This document shows, piece after piece, positions 35,670 to 45,899 of a stretch of DNA of 64,000 bases. Source of the DNA: Cyanoderma ruficeps (taxonomy: Eukaryota > Chordata > Aves > Passeriformes > Timaliidae). The notes beneath the pieces were generated by a model. The model saw nothing but the letters and a program-made list of their open reading frames with translations, made no database searches and was not told where the DNA came from. Within the stretch, counting starts at the first letter, position 1. The number at the start of each line of letters is the position of its first letter. The position numbers were made by a program, and so were the translations under genes. Location of the stretch: contig VZDJ01000174.1 of the NCBI GenBank assembly GCA_008694505.1, positions 10,260,286-10,324,285 of the forward strand, read 5' to 3'.

Positions 35670-37865
35670 GTACAGCTGCTGGCACAGGGAGGGTGCCAGG
35701 GGGTGACTGCAGTGGCAGCTGCTGAGAAAGGAGGCAAAATGTCCATGCTGCATTCCTGGAGGTGACAGGCACAAAGGTGGTATTGGGCTGGGGTGGAGGA
35801 AAAGATCACAGCCCAGTGCTGTTCACAGCTCGGTATTTAAGAAACACGACCAGCACCCCATTTTTTTTTGGAGCATTAATTGGATCACTTTCCTTGAAAC
35901 CTACATCCATTTCCCCTTTCCTCAGTACAGCAAATGTCCTCTTAGTAAAGAGAACAAGGGGATCATGAGAATGCAAGGCTTATCCACCTTAAGAAGAGTG
36001 GATAGTGCCAGAATTGCAAGGGATGTGTGGACCGGAGAAGGGCCATCACAGCCTGGCTGGGATCACCCAAAATTTCTAGATGAAAAAGCACAGCCTGAAC
36101 TAGGAGAGAGGATGTATGGCAGGGTTGAAAGCACTTCCTCTAGAGCATTCCTGCAAAGCAACAGAGTAGAAAGGCATCTCCTTGAGCTGCATATTTAGTA
36201 AAAAAATGTGGAAAATCATGACAAGTCTCCTAAGGAACAAGTTAGAGTCTCCAGATCTTCAGCTGACATGCAACTCTCCATTAAGGCTTTGCTCTGAATT
36301 TCAGGGTTTTCTGCTTGGCCTGTGGAGACCAGATCTTGCGTTCTGAGCTCCAGGAGCACTTTGAAGCTCTGAACCCTACGTGGAAAGCTGAAGCATTCGG
36401 TGTGGCTCCGGATGGGGATGTCTTCCTGACAGATGAGCAGGTGCGCAATTTCCAAATCCCAGCCTGCCGTAAATGTGGTGGGATCCTGAAGCCTGACGTG
36501 ACCTTCTTTGGAGACACAGTGAGCCAGGAAAAAGTCAGTTTTGTACACCAACGCCTGGCAGAATCAGACTCCATGCTGGTAGCAGGGTCCTCTATGCAGG
36601 TAAGTAGGTCTGCCTCCCAAACTGCATTCCTGCTTCTCTGCTGCTCTGCCTGCAATGATCCTTGGTCCCCCAGCTTAGCACTACACATGGCTTGTGGATC
36701 AGATCAGCCTTTGCAGAGCTTCTTTATGTTTTATTTTTACTGTGGTTGGAATCTGGCTTTATGGGTGACCTGTCTGGGCTTCCCTGTCACTCTCTTGCCA
36801 GTTTACTTCATGCTGCTGTGAATAGATCCATTCAGACCTCTCTCTGCTGCCTCCTCCATCAGGTCCCAATTGTCCATAAAGGCAAGATACTAGACACAAT
36901 TCATTCCTCACATTTTTTTACCTGCAATTTTTAGCCTGTGGTAGCTTTTTAGGCTTCTTGGCACACTGTGTAAAATACCAGGTTTTAGGACCTCTCATTC
37001 CTTATTAAATTCTGAATAAGAGAGCTGAAATATCTCTGCTGTTTGGGATTGTCCTTCGTATCACGATGTGTTTTCTCCACTAGTCTCTTATCTATAAGGT
37101 AAGGTAGATAAACAACAGGGGTTTCTAAACCCACAGAAGCTTTTGTAATTGTGTTTGTATAAGATAAATTCTTCCAGGAACAAGTTACATTACATTTAAA
37201 AACCCTTACTCTAACACCTCCCAGAAGGAGATAAAACCAAGGGTGCCTGATTGTGATTCTCTTGACTTCAGGATACTGGATACAAATTCCTTGAGCTTGC
37301 ACTTCTTAAGCTTATAATCCTCTGTACAGGAATGACTGAAATGCCTTAGTTTTGTTCCTGTACTACCTAAGCTGGGCCATGCAAGAACCATCAAAGTGCA
37401 GCATTTAAGTACATGTGATAACTAATAAAAACTGCTGCAGAGATTTACTAAAAGATAAGGACATTTCCCTTCAATCTGCCCTGAAGTTTCAGCTTCTATG
37501 AAATTGCAAATCCTTCACTGACAGAGGTTAAAACCTGTTCTATTCTGTGCACTCCTGAACAAAGACATTTCTTACCTGAGCTCACTGCAGCTGCCCAACA
37601 CAGCATGTGTGTCCAGCCCTTTTCCCATTGCCAACTGCAACTGTTTTATTCCTTTTTGTAACTCTTCTTTTGCCTAAGCTGCCAGTAATTTTGTCTTCTG
37701 GTACTCCTGCAGGTGTACTCTGGTTACAGGTTTGCTCTGGCTGCCCGTGAGAAGAAGCTGCCAATTGCAGTCCTTAACATTGGGCCCACCAGGTTAGATC
37801 ACTTTGCATCCTTAAAGCTGAATTCCCGCTGTGGAGAGCTGCTGCCTTTGATTGTTTGCACATGA
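35170..37865 (+). CDS. SIRT4: Sirtuin-4, mitochondrial NAD-dependent lipoamidase/ADP-ribosyltransferase (complete)
   Basis: SIRT4 is a class II sirtuin of the mitochondrial matrix reported to act as lipoamidase, deacylase and ADP-ribosyltransferase on enzymes such as pyruvate dehydrogenase and glutamate dehydrogenase. Exons 35170–35669, 36305–36599 and 37713–37865 give 315 residues against 314 in human. Residues 1–30 are basic, Ser-rich and free of Asp/Glu apart from D18, as in a matrix-targeting presequence. The Rossmann NAD motif (63–76), TQNVDALH (143–150), catalytic His162 in ELHG, four zinc cysteines (C170, C173, C221, C224) and GSS near 262 are all present. All introns are GT/AG and in the phases needed. 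A variant poly(A) signal follows 31 nt after the stop. It is transcribed convergently with PLA2G1B and divergently from the U4 genes. Confidence 0.97.
35670..36304 (+). other. SIRT4: SIRT4 intron 2
   Basis: 635-bp intron with GTACAG donor and AATTTCAG acceptor. Nothing else was recognised. Confidence 0.9.
36305..36599 (+). CDS. SIRT4: SIRT4 exon 3
   Basis: This 295-nt exon encodes residues 167–265, including both zinc-binding pairs (FCLACG and ACRKCGG) and the FFGDTV and GSS segments of the sirtuin core. The donor ATGCAG|GTAAGT leaves phase 0. Confidence 0.96.
36600..37712 (+). other. SIRT4: SIRT4 intron 3
   Basis: 1.1-kb AT-rich intron, GTAAGT to CTCCTGCAG. No additional feature was recognised. 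Confidence 0.9.
37713..37865 (+). CDS. SIRT4: SIRT4 exon 4, last coding exon
   Basis: It encodes residues 266–315 ([13 protein letters not shown] … NIGPTR … CGELLPL) and the TGA stop. The ending after LLPLI (VCT) differs slightly from the human DPC ending. Confidence 0.96.
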   Translation: MYSGYRFALAAREKKLPIAVLNIGPTRLDHFASLKLNSRCGELLPLIVCT

Positions 37866-37896
37866 TCCAAACAGCTGAGCTTCAGTAGCTATCAGG

Positions 37897-37902
37897 ATTA
37901 AA
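37897..37902 (+). terminator. SIRT4: SIRT4 poly(A) signal (ATTAAA)
   Basis: ATTAAA lies 31 nt after the stop codon, followed by a T-rich stretch and GGTGAGC. It would give a very short 3' UTR. Longer alternative ends downstream cannot be excluded. Confidence 0.5.
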
Positions 37903-37919
37903 GTTATTTTTACAAGGTG

Positions 37920-40900
37920 AGCACCTTCCCTGGTCAGTCACCTTACAGGGTAAGAATATGGGTTCCTGGTTCTCCTGCTGAGACTGAGATGTGCTGACTG
38001 ACAAAATGTTCCCTCACTGCACCAAAAGGTGACTGTAAATTTTAATCTGTAATTGGCCTGCTCTGATGGGCCACGATACTGTTTCCCATGATCATAAACA
38101 AAAAACATACTCACAGAAAACTGGGTAGGAGTATGCAGAACAATCAGTAGTGTAGAATTCCAGTGTGTTTGTTACTATCAGGAAACTACAGGGGATCACC
38201 TGTAGTTCCAGAGAACCTGATCACAACCGTTGCCTTTGCAACTGACAGTTCAAAAGCTGTCCCTGATTGAATTGGTCCAGCTAATCCTAATCAAACACTG
38301 CTGTTTAAAATAATCAATTCAGTCGATAAAGCAGCTTCTTTCTTCCTCTCCTGCAGGACTCATCTCAGAAAGGGGAAAACTCCAATGCAAGAGGCAGCTG
38401 TGAGGCCCAGTGCCCGGCTGCTAAGGGCACCAGGAGAGGGCAGCAAGGCTCGCACACGTCAGCCTCACCGCTGAAACCATATCCCGCATCAGGAAACAGA
38501 ACGATGATAAAAAAAAGTAGTTTTCTGCCTTACCTTGCCGTTGTAAACAGTGCCTTTTCATTGACTGGGACAGGATAATTGGACTACCGTGTCTGAGGAC
38601 AAAATACCTTTCTTACAATTGTCCCCGGAGGAGAAGGGGGGGACAGGGATTTTGACCAGGTAATGCGAGGCTGTAGCACAGGAGGGCGCTGTGGGAAACC
38701 AGGACACTGCTGGGGGATCCGGTGTCACCGGTGGGATACTGCAGAGTGTGCAAAAAGGAAAAGGAGGCAAGAGGAACTGCAGTTGTCACTTAAAGGAAGA
38801 AAGGTTCGAAATAGAAGCTGGACAAGAACACTGCTCTTGCAGCAGATTATTTGGAAGCACAGGCTGTAAGGCTGATATCTTCCAGCAAGGAGGGGAAGTC
38901 AGCATTTCTCTCAACTGTTAGTTCACAAGCTAAACTGCTTCCTGTCCAGCCCCTTTAAAAATTCAATATTGTTGAGATGCCAGAGGAGTTACTTTAGGCT
39001 AATCTGACCAGCACTACTTTCTGTGAGGCCACTACATTTTCCAGAATGCATTTTTTTGAAGATGTTATTTAATTAATTAATAGCTAAGGAATCAATTAAA
39101 ATTGTTTAGAAGACTGAGACTATTTGCATTGTAATTTTCTCTCCCTCCTATGATTTATTTAAGTACATTCTCAGTAGCCAGTTTTGATTCATTTTTTTCC
39201 ATAGCAAAAATGCAGGTTGTAATTACTAGCAGCTGATGAATTAAGAGAGAAGTACAATTAAACCTGTACAATAGGTCTTCCCCCTCAGGAGGTAATCTCT
39301 GTTGAAAGATGCAATTTCCACACTCCTAACAGGAGATCCATCACTACTGGGGTAGTGATTTTTTGTTGATCTTTAGGATGGTATTGTAAGGTCTGTCAAA
39401 CTGTTCACAGAGTAAAATGCATAACCTGGCAGAAACTAGAACACTAAATTTTTGACCTGACTCTCTTCATGAAACTATCACTCCCCCTTCTAGCTCTGAG
39501 GGATTTAATTGTTGGGGTTTTCCAACTGCCCCCACCTACTCCAAGTAACACGTTGTGGACTAATATTTTGACAAGAATTGTAACAAGCAGTTGGAAACAG
39601 AAATGCCACAGTCACCTGCTAAAAGGTCAAGTAGCAAAGCAAGGACAACTGACCGCAGGGTGCAAAGTGCATTTTTGCTTTGTTGTTGATTCAAATCTGT
39701 GCTAGGAAGGAGCAAATAAAGCACAGAATCTAAGGGATACATAAGGAATCCATTTTCTGCAGAAGGTAGAGGTCATTAAGATGCTTAACACCTTTCAAGA
39801 TTTGGCTGAATTGGGTTAGAGGAGAGACAGCTTCACTTTCAAGCCAAGCAAGAACAGTTCAAGACTCCCACCTGCATTCTGCTCTCGTTGAATGGTGACT
39901 CCACTTGCCAAGGACTCAGGTGTCTGCTGCTTGGCAGTGAGCAAAGCTCACAGATATCTCTCTATCTTTAGCTGTCCTGTCCATAGTACAGCTGCCCCAC
40001 CAACCAAAACTATTGCAGTCATCATGCCTGAAGGACAGCAGAGTGTTCACATACACCATGTTTTCATATAGGGCTTTCCCTCTAAGAAGAGACACTGATG
40101 CCTCCTTAGCAGAGGAGCTGGGGCTGAGGTTCTCACTATCCACATCATCTTATCCCCCTCCTTGAAACTTGCATGACATTAGTGTGTCAAAACCAGAGGC
40201 TGCAGGTAGAGACAGCATTTTGAGAAGGTGTGGGAGCATTGCCAAGGAGTCTAAAACAAGTCTTGGAATGAATTCTGTGACAGGTAACAAAACCTCCCAC
40301 ATCTACCCCTGCCTCCTCTCCAGTTCAGCAGCTGAGTCTGTGGGAGAGGAGCCAGGGTGTCTCTTCAGCATCACTCTCAGAGAAGTCACTGGCCCAACTC
40401 TCCACTGATTATATTTTTAAGCCACCAGGACAATGACTTAAAATAAATGAACATTACAATAAATTTCCTGTGCATGGTTTATTACTGTATGTTAATGAGC
40501 ATATCTACAACAACTGTATGAGGCTGAGATGAAGAAGTTGCTTCTTTTCTCTGCTAAGCTGATCCAGCACTACTAAAATTGACTTCTTTTAGAGAAGGAT
40601 CAGAGCACTTCACTTCTTAACATGTTCCCTAAGATACCATTAAGAAGTTTGCTCATATGAGAAATGCCTGAGAGTGCCTAAAATTCCTACACCAAAAGCC
40701 ATGTCATGAAATTAGCTGAATCAACAGCTTTTGCTCTTCTCTTTTTCTTACAGCTGTTCCTCTTGAAGCTTGGATAGAGGAGCTGAGAGTACCTTATAAT
40801 GGACTTTTCTTCTGCTCCTCTGAAAGTGGGGTTGGAGTTACCCAAAGCAAATAAAAGTTACTTCCTATTTGGCAAGTCTTGTCTTTGCTTCTGGGCAAAT

Positions 40901-43260
40901 TCTCAGAGCAAACTAATTGAGTCCAGCAGCCTGAGGACGATATTTCACATACTGAGCTCCAGTGAGGGCAGCACAGAATGCAGGTGGCCCAGAGGGTTTG
41001 GTGCCTGTGGTGTAAGTGCAGCCTCACACATCTTGCAGTCATATTGCTCCTACTGACACACCTGCTTGTTCATTACTTCTGGAAAATGACCCAAAACCCT
41101 GGCCATGGAGAACTTGTGAGGTTCAGTGGAGTGAAGGTGATTAAATCTACCATCTAGAGTATGCTTCCCCTGTGACTGCCTTGGATGTTGTCCTTTCCCA
41201 GCCTTTGCAGCAGGCAGGGAAACAGCAGAGTCAAGCCAGACGGGCTTTAAAACCACTGTTCCAGACTGTTCCTGCAATTCTGCGTGCAGCTCCCTGCCAT
41301 CTCCCTTCCCACTAAGGAAAGATACCCCAGTACCACTTTCTGCACTTCTTCCCTTCTGCACCACTAACTAGACAACGGCAGAGAAAAACAGAAGCTGAGT
41401 TTGAAAAGGATGAGCAACAGCTCAGGTGTCTCGAATTGGTCTCCAGGCCCAAACTGGAACTGCCACAGGATCATTACCATCAGCAGAATTGTTTGCTCTC
41501 TGCATGTCTCACCTCAGCTGGAGCACCCTTTTTCATCTCTGCAATGCCCACGTAGTTAAGAGTAATCTTAAACTCACTCTCCCTGCAGAGAGTGAAAAAT
41601 CATGGCATAGAAAATAACAATAGAGAAAAGATAAGAGACAGACCACTCCTGCAGTGAGCCCAGGGAGCTGCTCTCCCTCCAGCATCCTGTGCACCAGCTG
41701 TGGTGCTGTGTAGGGTCTCGGAGCTCCCCCTTGCTGAGCACAGGGATACCTTTCATTCCAGTCAATCCCTTTCTGGTTTGGAACAGAAGCACAGGCCAGC
41801 ATGGCACGAGACCTTCACACACTCCTGGTATTGCCCCACACTGGCAGTTCAAGCTGTCACTAGCCCTGCTCTTACTCTTCCCACAACGTTCCTCAAAGCC
41901 CTAATGAGCAGCTTTGCACAGCCCCTTCAGCCTCCCCGCCTGTGCTGTTCATTAGGGCCTGACACTCTGCGTTCTGTGGGAAGGCTCCCTGTGGTTGGGG
42001 GATGTTTGGATTTAATGGTGGGTCTTTCACACCATCAAAGCAGCATGGAAATGAGGAGCCTGATCAAGGGACCAAACATTAAGTGCAGGCTTCTAAAATC
42101 TGTATGGAGTAAGACAGATATGGAATCAATCTGAGCCTTCATCTATCTATGGGGTTTATCTACAGAATGCTCTAAATGCTGAATGCCAGGAGTAGATAGA
42201 CTACTCACCTCAAACCTAGAGTTCCTGTTACAGGCAAAATTCATACTAACAGTTTCTGAAATGCTTCCAATGCAGCCCAGCAATCTTCCCTACATGTGAT
42301 AATACAGCTTGAAAGTGCAGTATTCCTTCCACATAGTGATGATATTTTACTTTTTTTCTCCACAGTGAGGTTTATCACAAGGGGATTTTAGTAACATTTA
42401 CTTAAGAGCTTTACTGTTCTACAAACAATAATTTCAGAGAATCTAAGCTAGTGAGTGAGTACAAAAGACCTCATTTTGCTCTTCCAGCCCTAAGAATGAT
42501 TCATTTAGGCCATACAACAGGATCGCATCCAGGATCCTCAAGATTTCTGTGGAGGACTCCAAGCACTCAGTTTCCAGAAAATTCACCTACACAAACACCT
42601 GAGGAAAAATAAGCAACGAATCCTGGTAAAAAACTAGGACTTAATCTGCCATAAAATGGAATGTCTGGCTGTGACACAATCCCTTCCCCTTTTCAAGGAA
42701 AAAAAGAACTGCATGTGACTCACTCTCTCATTATCATTCTAATGCCCTCAAAGATACACTTACTTTCAGTAGGAAGGCATTACAAGTACCTTCCAATAAC
42801 ATACCAAGCCAGCTTCTTTCTTCTCCATTTGTTTCACATTTCCCAGAGCACTCTCAGATCCTTGGGGTCTGCTCCATGTTTGGGTCCAGTTCGTTCTGAT
42901 GATGAGCCGGGGCCCTTCTCATGCCCTGCCAGCAAGCAGGGGGTGTGTGTAGACCCTGCCCAGGAGCTCACCCACACTTCCAAAACCCTCTGCCAGCAAA
43001 ACCAGTACCAAGGGTGGGGGACAGCTTTGGCACAGGACCTTAGCAGGGCTGGGAAAGTGAGGCAGATACTGTCCCTCAGAGGGACTCACTGCCTTCCAGG
43101 CCAGCGTTACCTCATCCCCCGCAGCTCCTGACTGGGAACAATGTCTCTTTTCCTGCAGCTCCTGACTGGGAACAGCACCGGCCAGGGGAAGGGCTCCCCA
43201 GGGTAAGCACACGGGAGACCCTCAGGAGAAGGGAGCACCAAACAGCTCAAGACCCTCACG
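37920..43260. other. Intergenic region between SIRT4 and PLA2G1B
   Basis: About 5.3 kb without a recognised gene. A 68-codon plus-strand frame at 38663–38869 has a cysteine/histidine pattern loosely like retroviral zinc knuckles. A 20-bp direct repeat lies at 43121–43174. Otherwise it is ordinary unique sequence. Confidence 0.7.
43121..43174. repeat. 20-bp direct repeat with 34-bp spacing
   Basis: GCAGCTCCTGACTGGGAACA occurs at 43121–43140 and again at 43155–43174 without mismatch. It is a small local duplication ahead of the GC-rich island. Confidence 0.88.
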
Positions 43261-43369
43261 CAGCAATGCCCCGGGGAAGAGGAACAGCTATGTTGGGACT
43301 AAGGCGTGGGCGGCCCGCTGCGAGGGAGGCTGGGGGAAGGCGTGAAGGGCTGCCTCAGGAGAGCCGAGA

Positions 43370-43725
43370 GAATGAGGGCGGCCGTGAGGGTGACGGCGGT
43401 AGAAGGGATGCCCTGAGGAGCCTCGGGAGCATGAAGGCGGGCAGGAAGGGCGCCCTAAAGAGCCCCGGAAGGGCAGGCGGGAGGGGAGCGCTGAGGAACC
43501 TCGGGAGGATAAGAGAGGATCGCCCTGAACAGCCTCAGAACAGCGAGGGCAGGCAGGGACGGCCGCCCTGAGGGGCCTCGGGACGGTGAGGGCAGGCAGG
43601 GACGGCCGCCCTGAGGAGCCTCGGGAGGGTGAGGGCAGGCAGGGACGGCCGCCCTGAAGGGCCTCCGGAGAGTGAGGGCAGGCAGGGACGGCCGCCCTGA
43701 GGGGCCTCGGGACGGTGAGGGCGGG
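43370..43725. repeat. GC-rich minisatellite, 43-bp unit
   Basis: Near-identical 43-bp units starting GGCCGCCCTGA and ending GGCAGGCAGGGAC run at 43561–43603, 43604–43646 and 43647–43689, with a partial copy after that. More diverged copies extend back to about 43370. The unit length is not a multiple of three, and the long open frames across it on both strands are repeat artefacts. Confidence 0.88.
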
Positions 43726-43734
43726 GAGGCGCAG

Positions 43735-43915
43735 CCCCAGCCCGCGGGTACCTGCGAGGCGGGGCGGGGCACGCGAGGCAAAGAGCAGGTGCGCCCCGCC
43801 CCCGCCGCCTCCAAGGGCCAATCAGCGAACGCGGGGGCGCCGCACGCGCAGCACGGGGCCGTGGGCAGAGGGGGCGGAGCCTCTCTCCCTCCCCTCACGT
43901 TCCGCCCGGTGCCCC
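43735..43915. promoter_or_regulatory. CpG-rich promoter-like segment beyond the PLA2G1B 3' end
   Basis: GC boxes (GGGGCGGGGC, CCCCGCCCC, GGGGCGGAG) flank a CCAAT box (GGCCAATCAGCG near 43817) in dense CpG sequence immediately past the PLA2G1B poly(A) signals. It looks like a TATA-less promoter, but no associated exon is recognised on either strand. Confidence 0.35.
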
Positions 43916-43966
43916 CATCACCTCCGTGCGGCGGACAACAGTGGCCGGTGGTCCCCGTTTAGGTTA

Positions 43967-43980
43967 TTTATTTGTTTATT
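43967..43980 (-). terminator. PLA2G1B: PLA2G1B poly(A) signals
   Basis: On the minus strand AATAAA occurs at 43975–43980 and again at 43967–43972, about 36–44 nt after the stop codon. A short 3' UTR is typical for this gene. Confidence 0.8.
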
Positions 43981-44015
43981 TGATCCTGCGGCTGCCTTGA
44001 GGCATATGAGAGCGG

Positions 44016-44137
44016 CTATTTGCAGTATTTGTCGGTGTCCAGGTGTTTGTAGTCGGGGTTGTAGGGTGCCTTGGCGAAGCAAGTGGCAGCAGCGCGGTCG
44101 CAGTTGCAGATGAACATGGCGCACTCCTTGTTCTTGC
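44016..44137 (-). CDS. PLA2G1B: PLA2G1B exon 4
   Basis: It encodes the C-terminal part from Ser108 ([12 protein letters not shown] …) through KYCK and the TAG stop. The acceptor is CTCCTCCAG|GCAAG; the Ser108 codon is split with exon 3. Confidence 0.96.
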
Positions 44138-45835
44138 CTGGAGGAGAGAGAGGAGCGGTCAGAGTCCGTGGCTCCTTCGCCAGGTGCTGCAGTGGCTCGG
44201 GCTTGTATTTCTGCTGTCACAGTATACCCGTTTCACTGCTGCCATCGTTTTGGGGGTGCACAGGCTTCTGCCTGCTAACCCACTGCCCCCAAAGCTGTGT
44301 GTTCCAGCCAAGCCATGTCTTTCCTTGCCCCTTCCTCTCTTTCCTGCTGCCCTATTTCCCAGCCTCTCTGCTCTTTACCTCCTTCCAGAGGCCTGTAAAG
44401 GCTCCACTATTCATCAGAACGGCAGAAACTATAACAATGCCAAGTTAACATGCTGATCTCTTGGATACTGCCATTAGAAGGCCTCCCAGAAAAGTACTCA
44501 ATCCCCTGAAGACTAGACAGGCTTCTCGAAATCCTGCTGTACCATATATCTTCATAAACTTTAAATTGTGGGCTATATAGAGAATACTCATTCCAGTGCC
44601 TGTGTGAGGTGCTCTCTTTCTAACCAAGTCCCCTGGCAAGACCTTGCACTGTGCCTTCCTGCCGCAGAGGAGTGAGTGCAACACAGCCCTGCTCCTTCCT
44701 GAGAGGCTGGAGAGCATCTGGAGTGAAGTGGAAATGGACGTACTGCTACATGTGATCTCCCCATCAGAGCAGCTGAAGCGGTACTGGTTAGTGTAGGGGT
44801 TGTCCAGGATGAATCTGCAGGATTCCAATTTCATTGCCTGTGAGTAGCAGTTATCATGTACTTGGCAGCACCTGGGAAACAAGGAGAAAGAGGTTAGAAA
44901 ATACCAGAATTGCAGGCTCAACTGACCTGCAGGACACCCGGATATGCTAGATTTGATTTGACAAGGCTCTTGATAATAAGAAAGAAAAGATACCCAGCGA
45001 TGGGAGGGTAGACACAAAGGACCTCAAAGGGATACAGTTGTGCCAGCTCATGGTCCAGGAGGTGGCTGGTACATAGATACTTAGGGGAGCATCTTCACAG
45101 TTGTCTCTTGGGCACAGGGAAAGCAAAAGCCAGTGTTTACCCTACACTCCCCCTCAGTGCCTGGTACCCGGCAAGCTCTCAGTCAACACAATCCAAGACT
45201 TGGCTGCCAGATTTGTGTGTCTCTAAATTGCCCATGCCATCCCCTAGCATTTTGCAGCCCAGCCATGTATGTGCAGAGTTGCATCCAGGCTGCTGGCCCA
45301 GCACTGCTGCAAAAAAAAAATGCTGGAATGAGCACACTGTGCTGCCATAGAAGAGAAGAGCTACTGTAATTATAGTTTATCTTAGTAATAAGACATCAAG
45401 GTGTGATAGCACACATCCTTTTTCCCCTGAATCCATCTGTGAAAGAAAGCTTTGTTCACAGCAGCCGGAGAGTTTTGTAAACATTCACAGGCAGGGCCAG
45501 CTGAGATGAAGCTGAAGCAGGAAAGTACAAGCAAGGGAAGAGGTTTGTAAAAGCGAAGCCTTACAAACCTGTCGAGCTCGTCCACTGGAGTGCCGCTGCC
45601 CCCCAGGCCGCAGTAGCAGCCGTAGTCACCGAAGTCCAGCAGTGGGTGGCTCTTGGGCAGGGTGCACTTGATCATTTTGCGGAACAGCCACGCAGCCCTG
45701 GGCGAGACCTCGGCGCTGGCTGCGCCCACTGGGGAGAGACACACAGGGTGGTTAGAGTCAGGTTCGGGGTTACCAGTGTGAGGACAAGGGCACCTACCCA
45801 CCTGACAGCAGGAAAAGCAGGGCCAGGAACTTCAT
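44016..45835 (-). CDS. PLA2G1B: Pancreatic phospholipase A2, group IB (complete)
   Basis: This is a secreted, calcium-dependent digestive enzyme that releases the sn-2 fatty acid from phospholipids; it is stored as a proenzyme and activated by trypsin. Exons 45802–45835, 45569–45728, 44744–44871 and 44016–44137 (34, 160, 128, 122 nt) give 147 residues against 148 in human. A hydrophobic signal peptide fills about residues 1–17, a short propeptide ends at Arg22, and the mature chain starts AAWLFRKM. The calcium loop YGCYCGLGG lies at 47–55, the catalytic His70–Asp71 in CCQVHDNCY, and the supporting Asp121 in CNCDR. The mature chain has 14 cysteines, the full set of seven disulphides expected for group IB. 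All key residues are intact. A TATA box lies just upstream. It is convergent with SIRT4. Confidence 0.97.
44138..44743 (-). other. PLA2G1B: PLA2G1B intron 3
   Basis: 606-bp GT/AG intron (GTACGT donor). No other feature was recognised. Confidence 0.9.
44744..44871 (-). CDS. PLA2G1B: PLA2G1B exon 3
   Basis: It encodes the active-site helix [16 protein letters not shown] and the pancreatic loop region to TCS. The acceptor is TTTCCCAG|GTGCTG and the donor TGTAGCA|GTACGT. Confidence 0.96.
44872..45568 (-). other. PLA2G1B: PLA2G1B intron 2
   Basis: 697-bp GT/AG intron. No other feature was recognised. Confidence 0.9.
45569..45728 (-). CDS. PLA2G1B: PLA2G1B exon 2
   Basis: It encodes the end of the signal peptide, the propeptide cleavage site SPR|A, the N-terminal helix LFRKMIKC and the calcium-binding loop [11 protein letters not shown]. 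The acceptor is CTCCCCAG|TGGGC and the donor GACAG|GTTTGT. Confidence 0.96.
45802..45835 (-). CDS. PLA2G1B: PLA2G1B exon 1 (start codon, signal peptide)
   Basis: ATG at 45835 encodes [11 protein letters not shown] plus one base; the donor is TCAG|GTGGGT. It is separated from exon 2 by only 73 bp. Confidence 0.93.
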
Positions 45836-45881
45836 TCTTGCAGCACGAGAGAGAGAGAGACTGGTCCTAAGGGAAATGAGT

Positions 45882-45888
45882 CTTTATA
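45882..45888 (-). promoter_or_regulatory. PLA2G1B: PLA2G1B TATA box
   Basis: TATAAAG on the minus strand, 47–53 bp upstream of the start codon. Transcription would start near 45855 and leave a 5' UTR of about 20 nt that includes a GA-repeat. A focused TATA promoter suits a tissue-restricted digestive enzyme. Confidence 0.7.
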
Positions 45889-45899
45889 CAACAAGCTCA

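Noticed and set aside
43266..43898. Long open frames on both strands over the minisatellite
   Set aside because: They follow a 43-bp GC-rich repeat, shift frame between units and give low-complexity Pro/Arg/Gly peptides.
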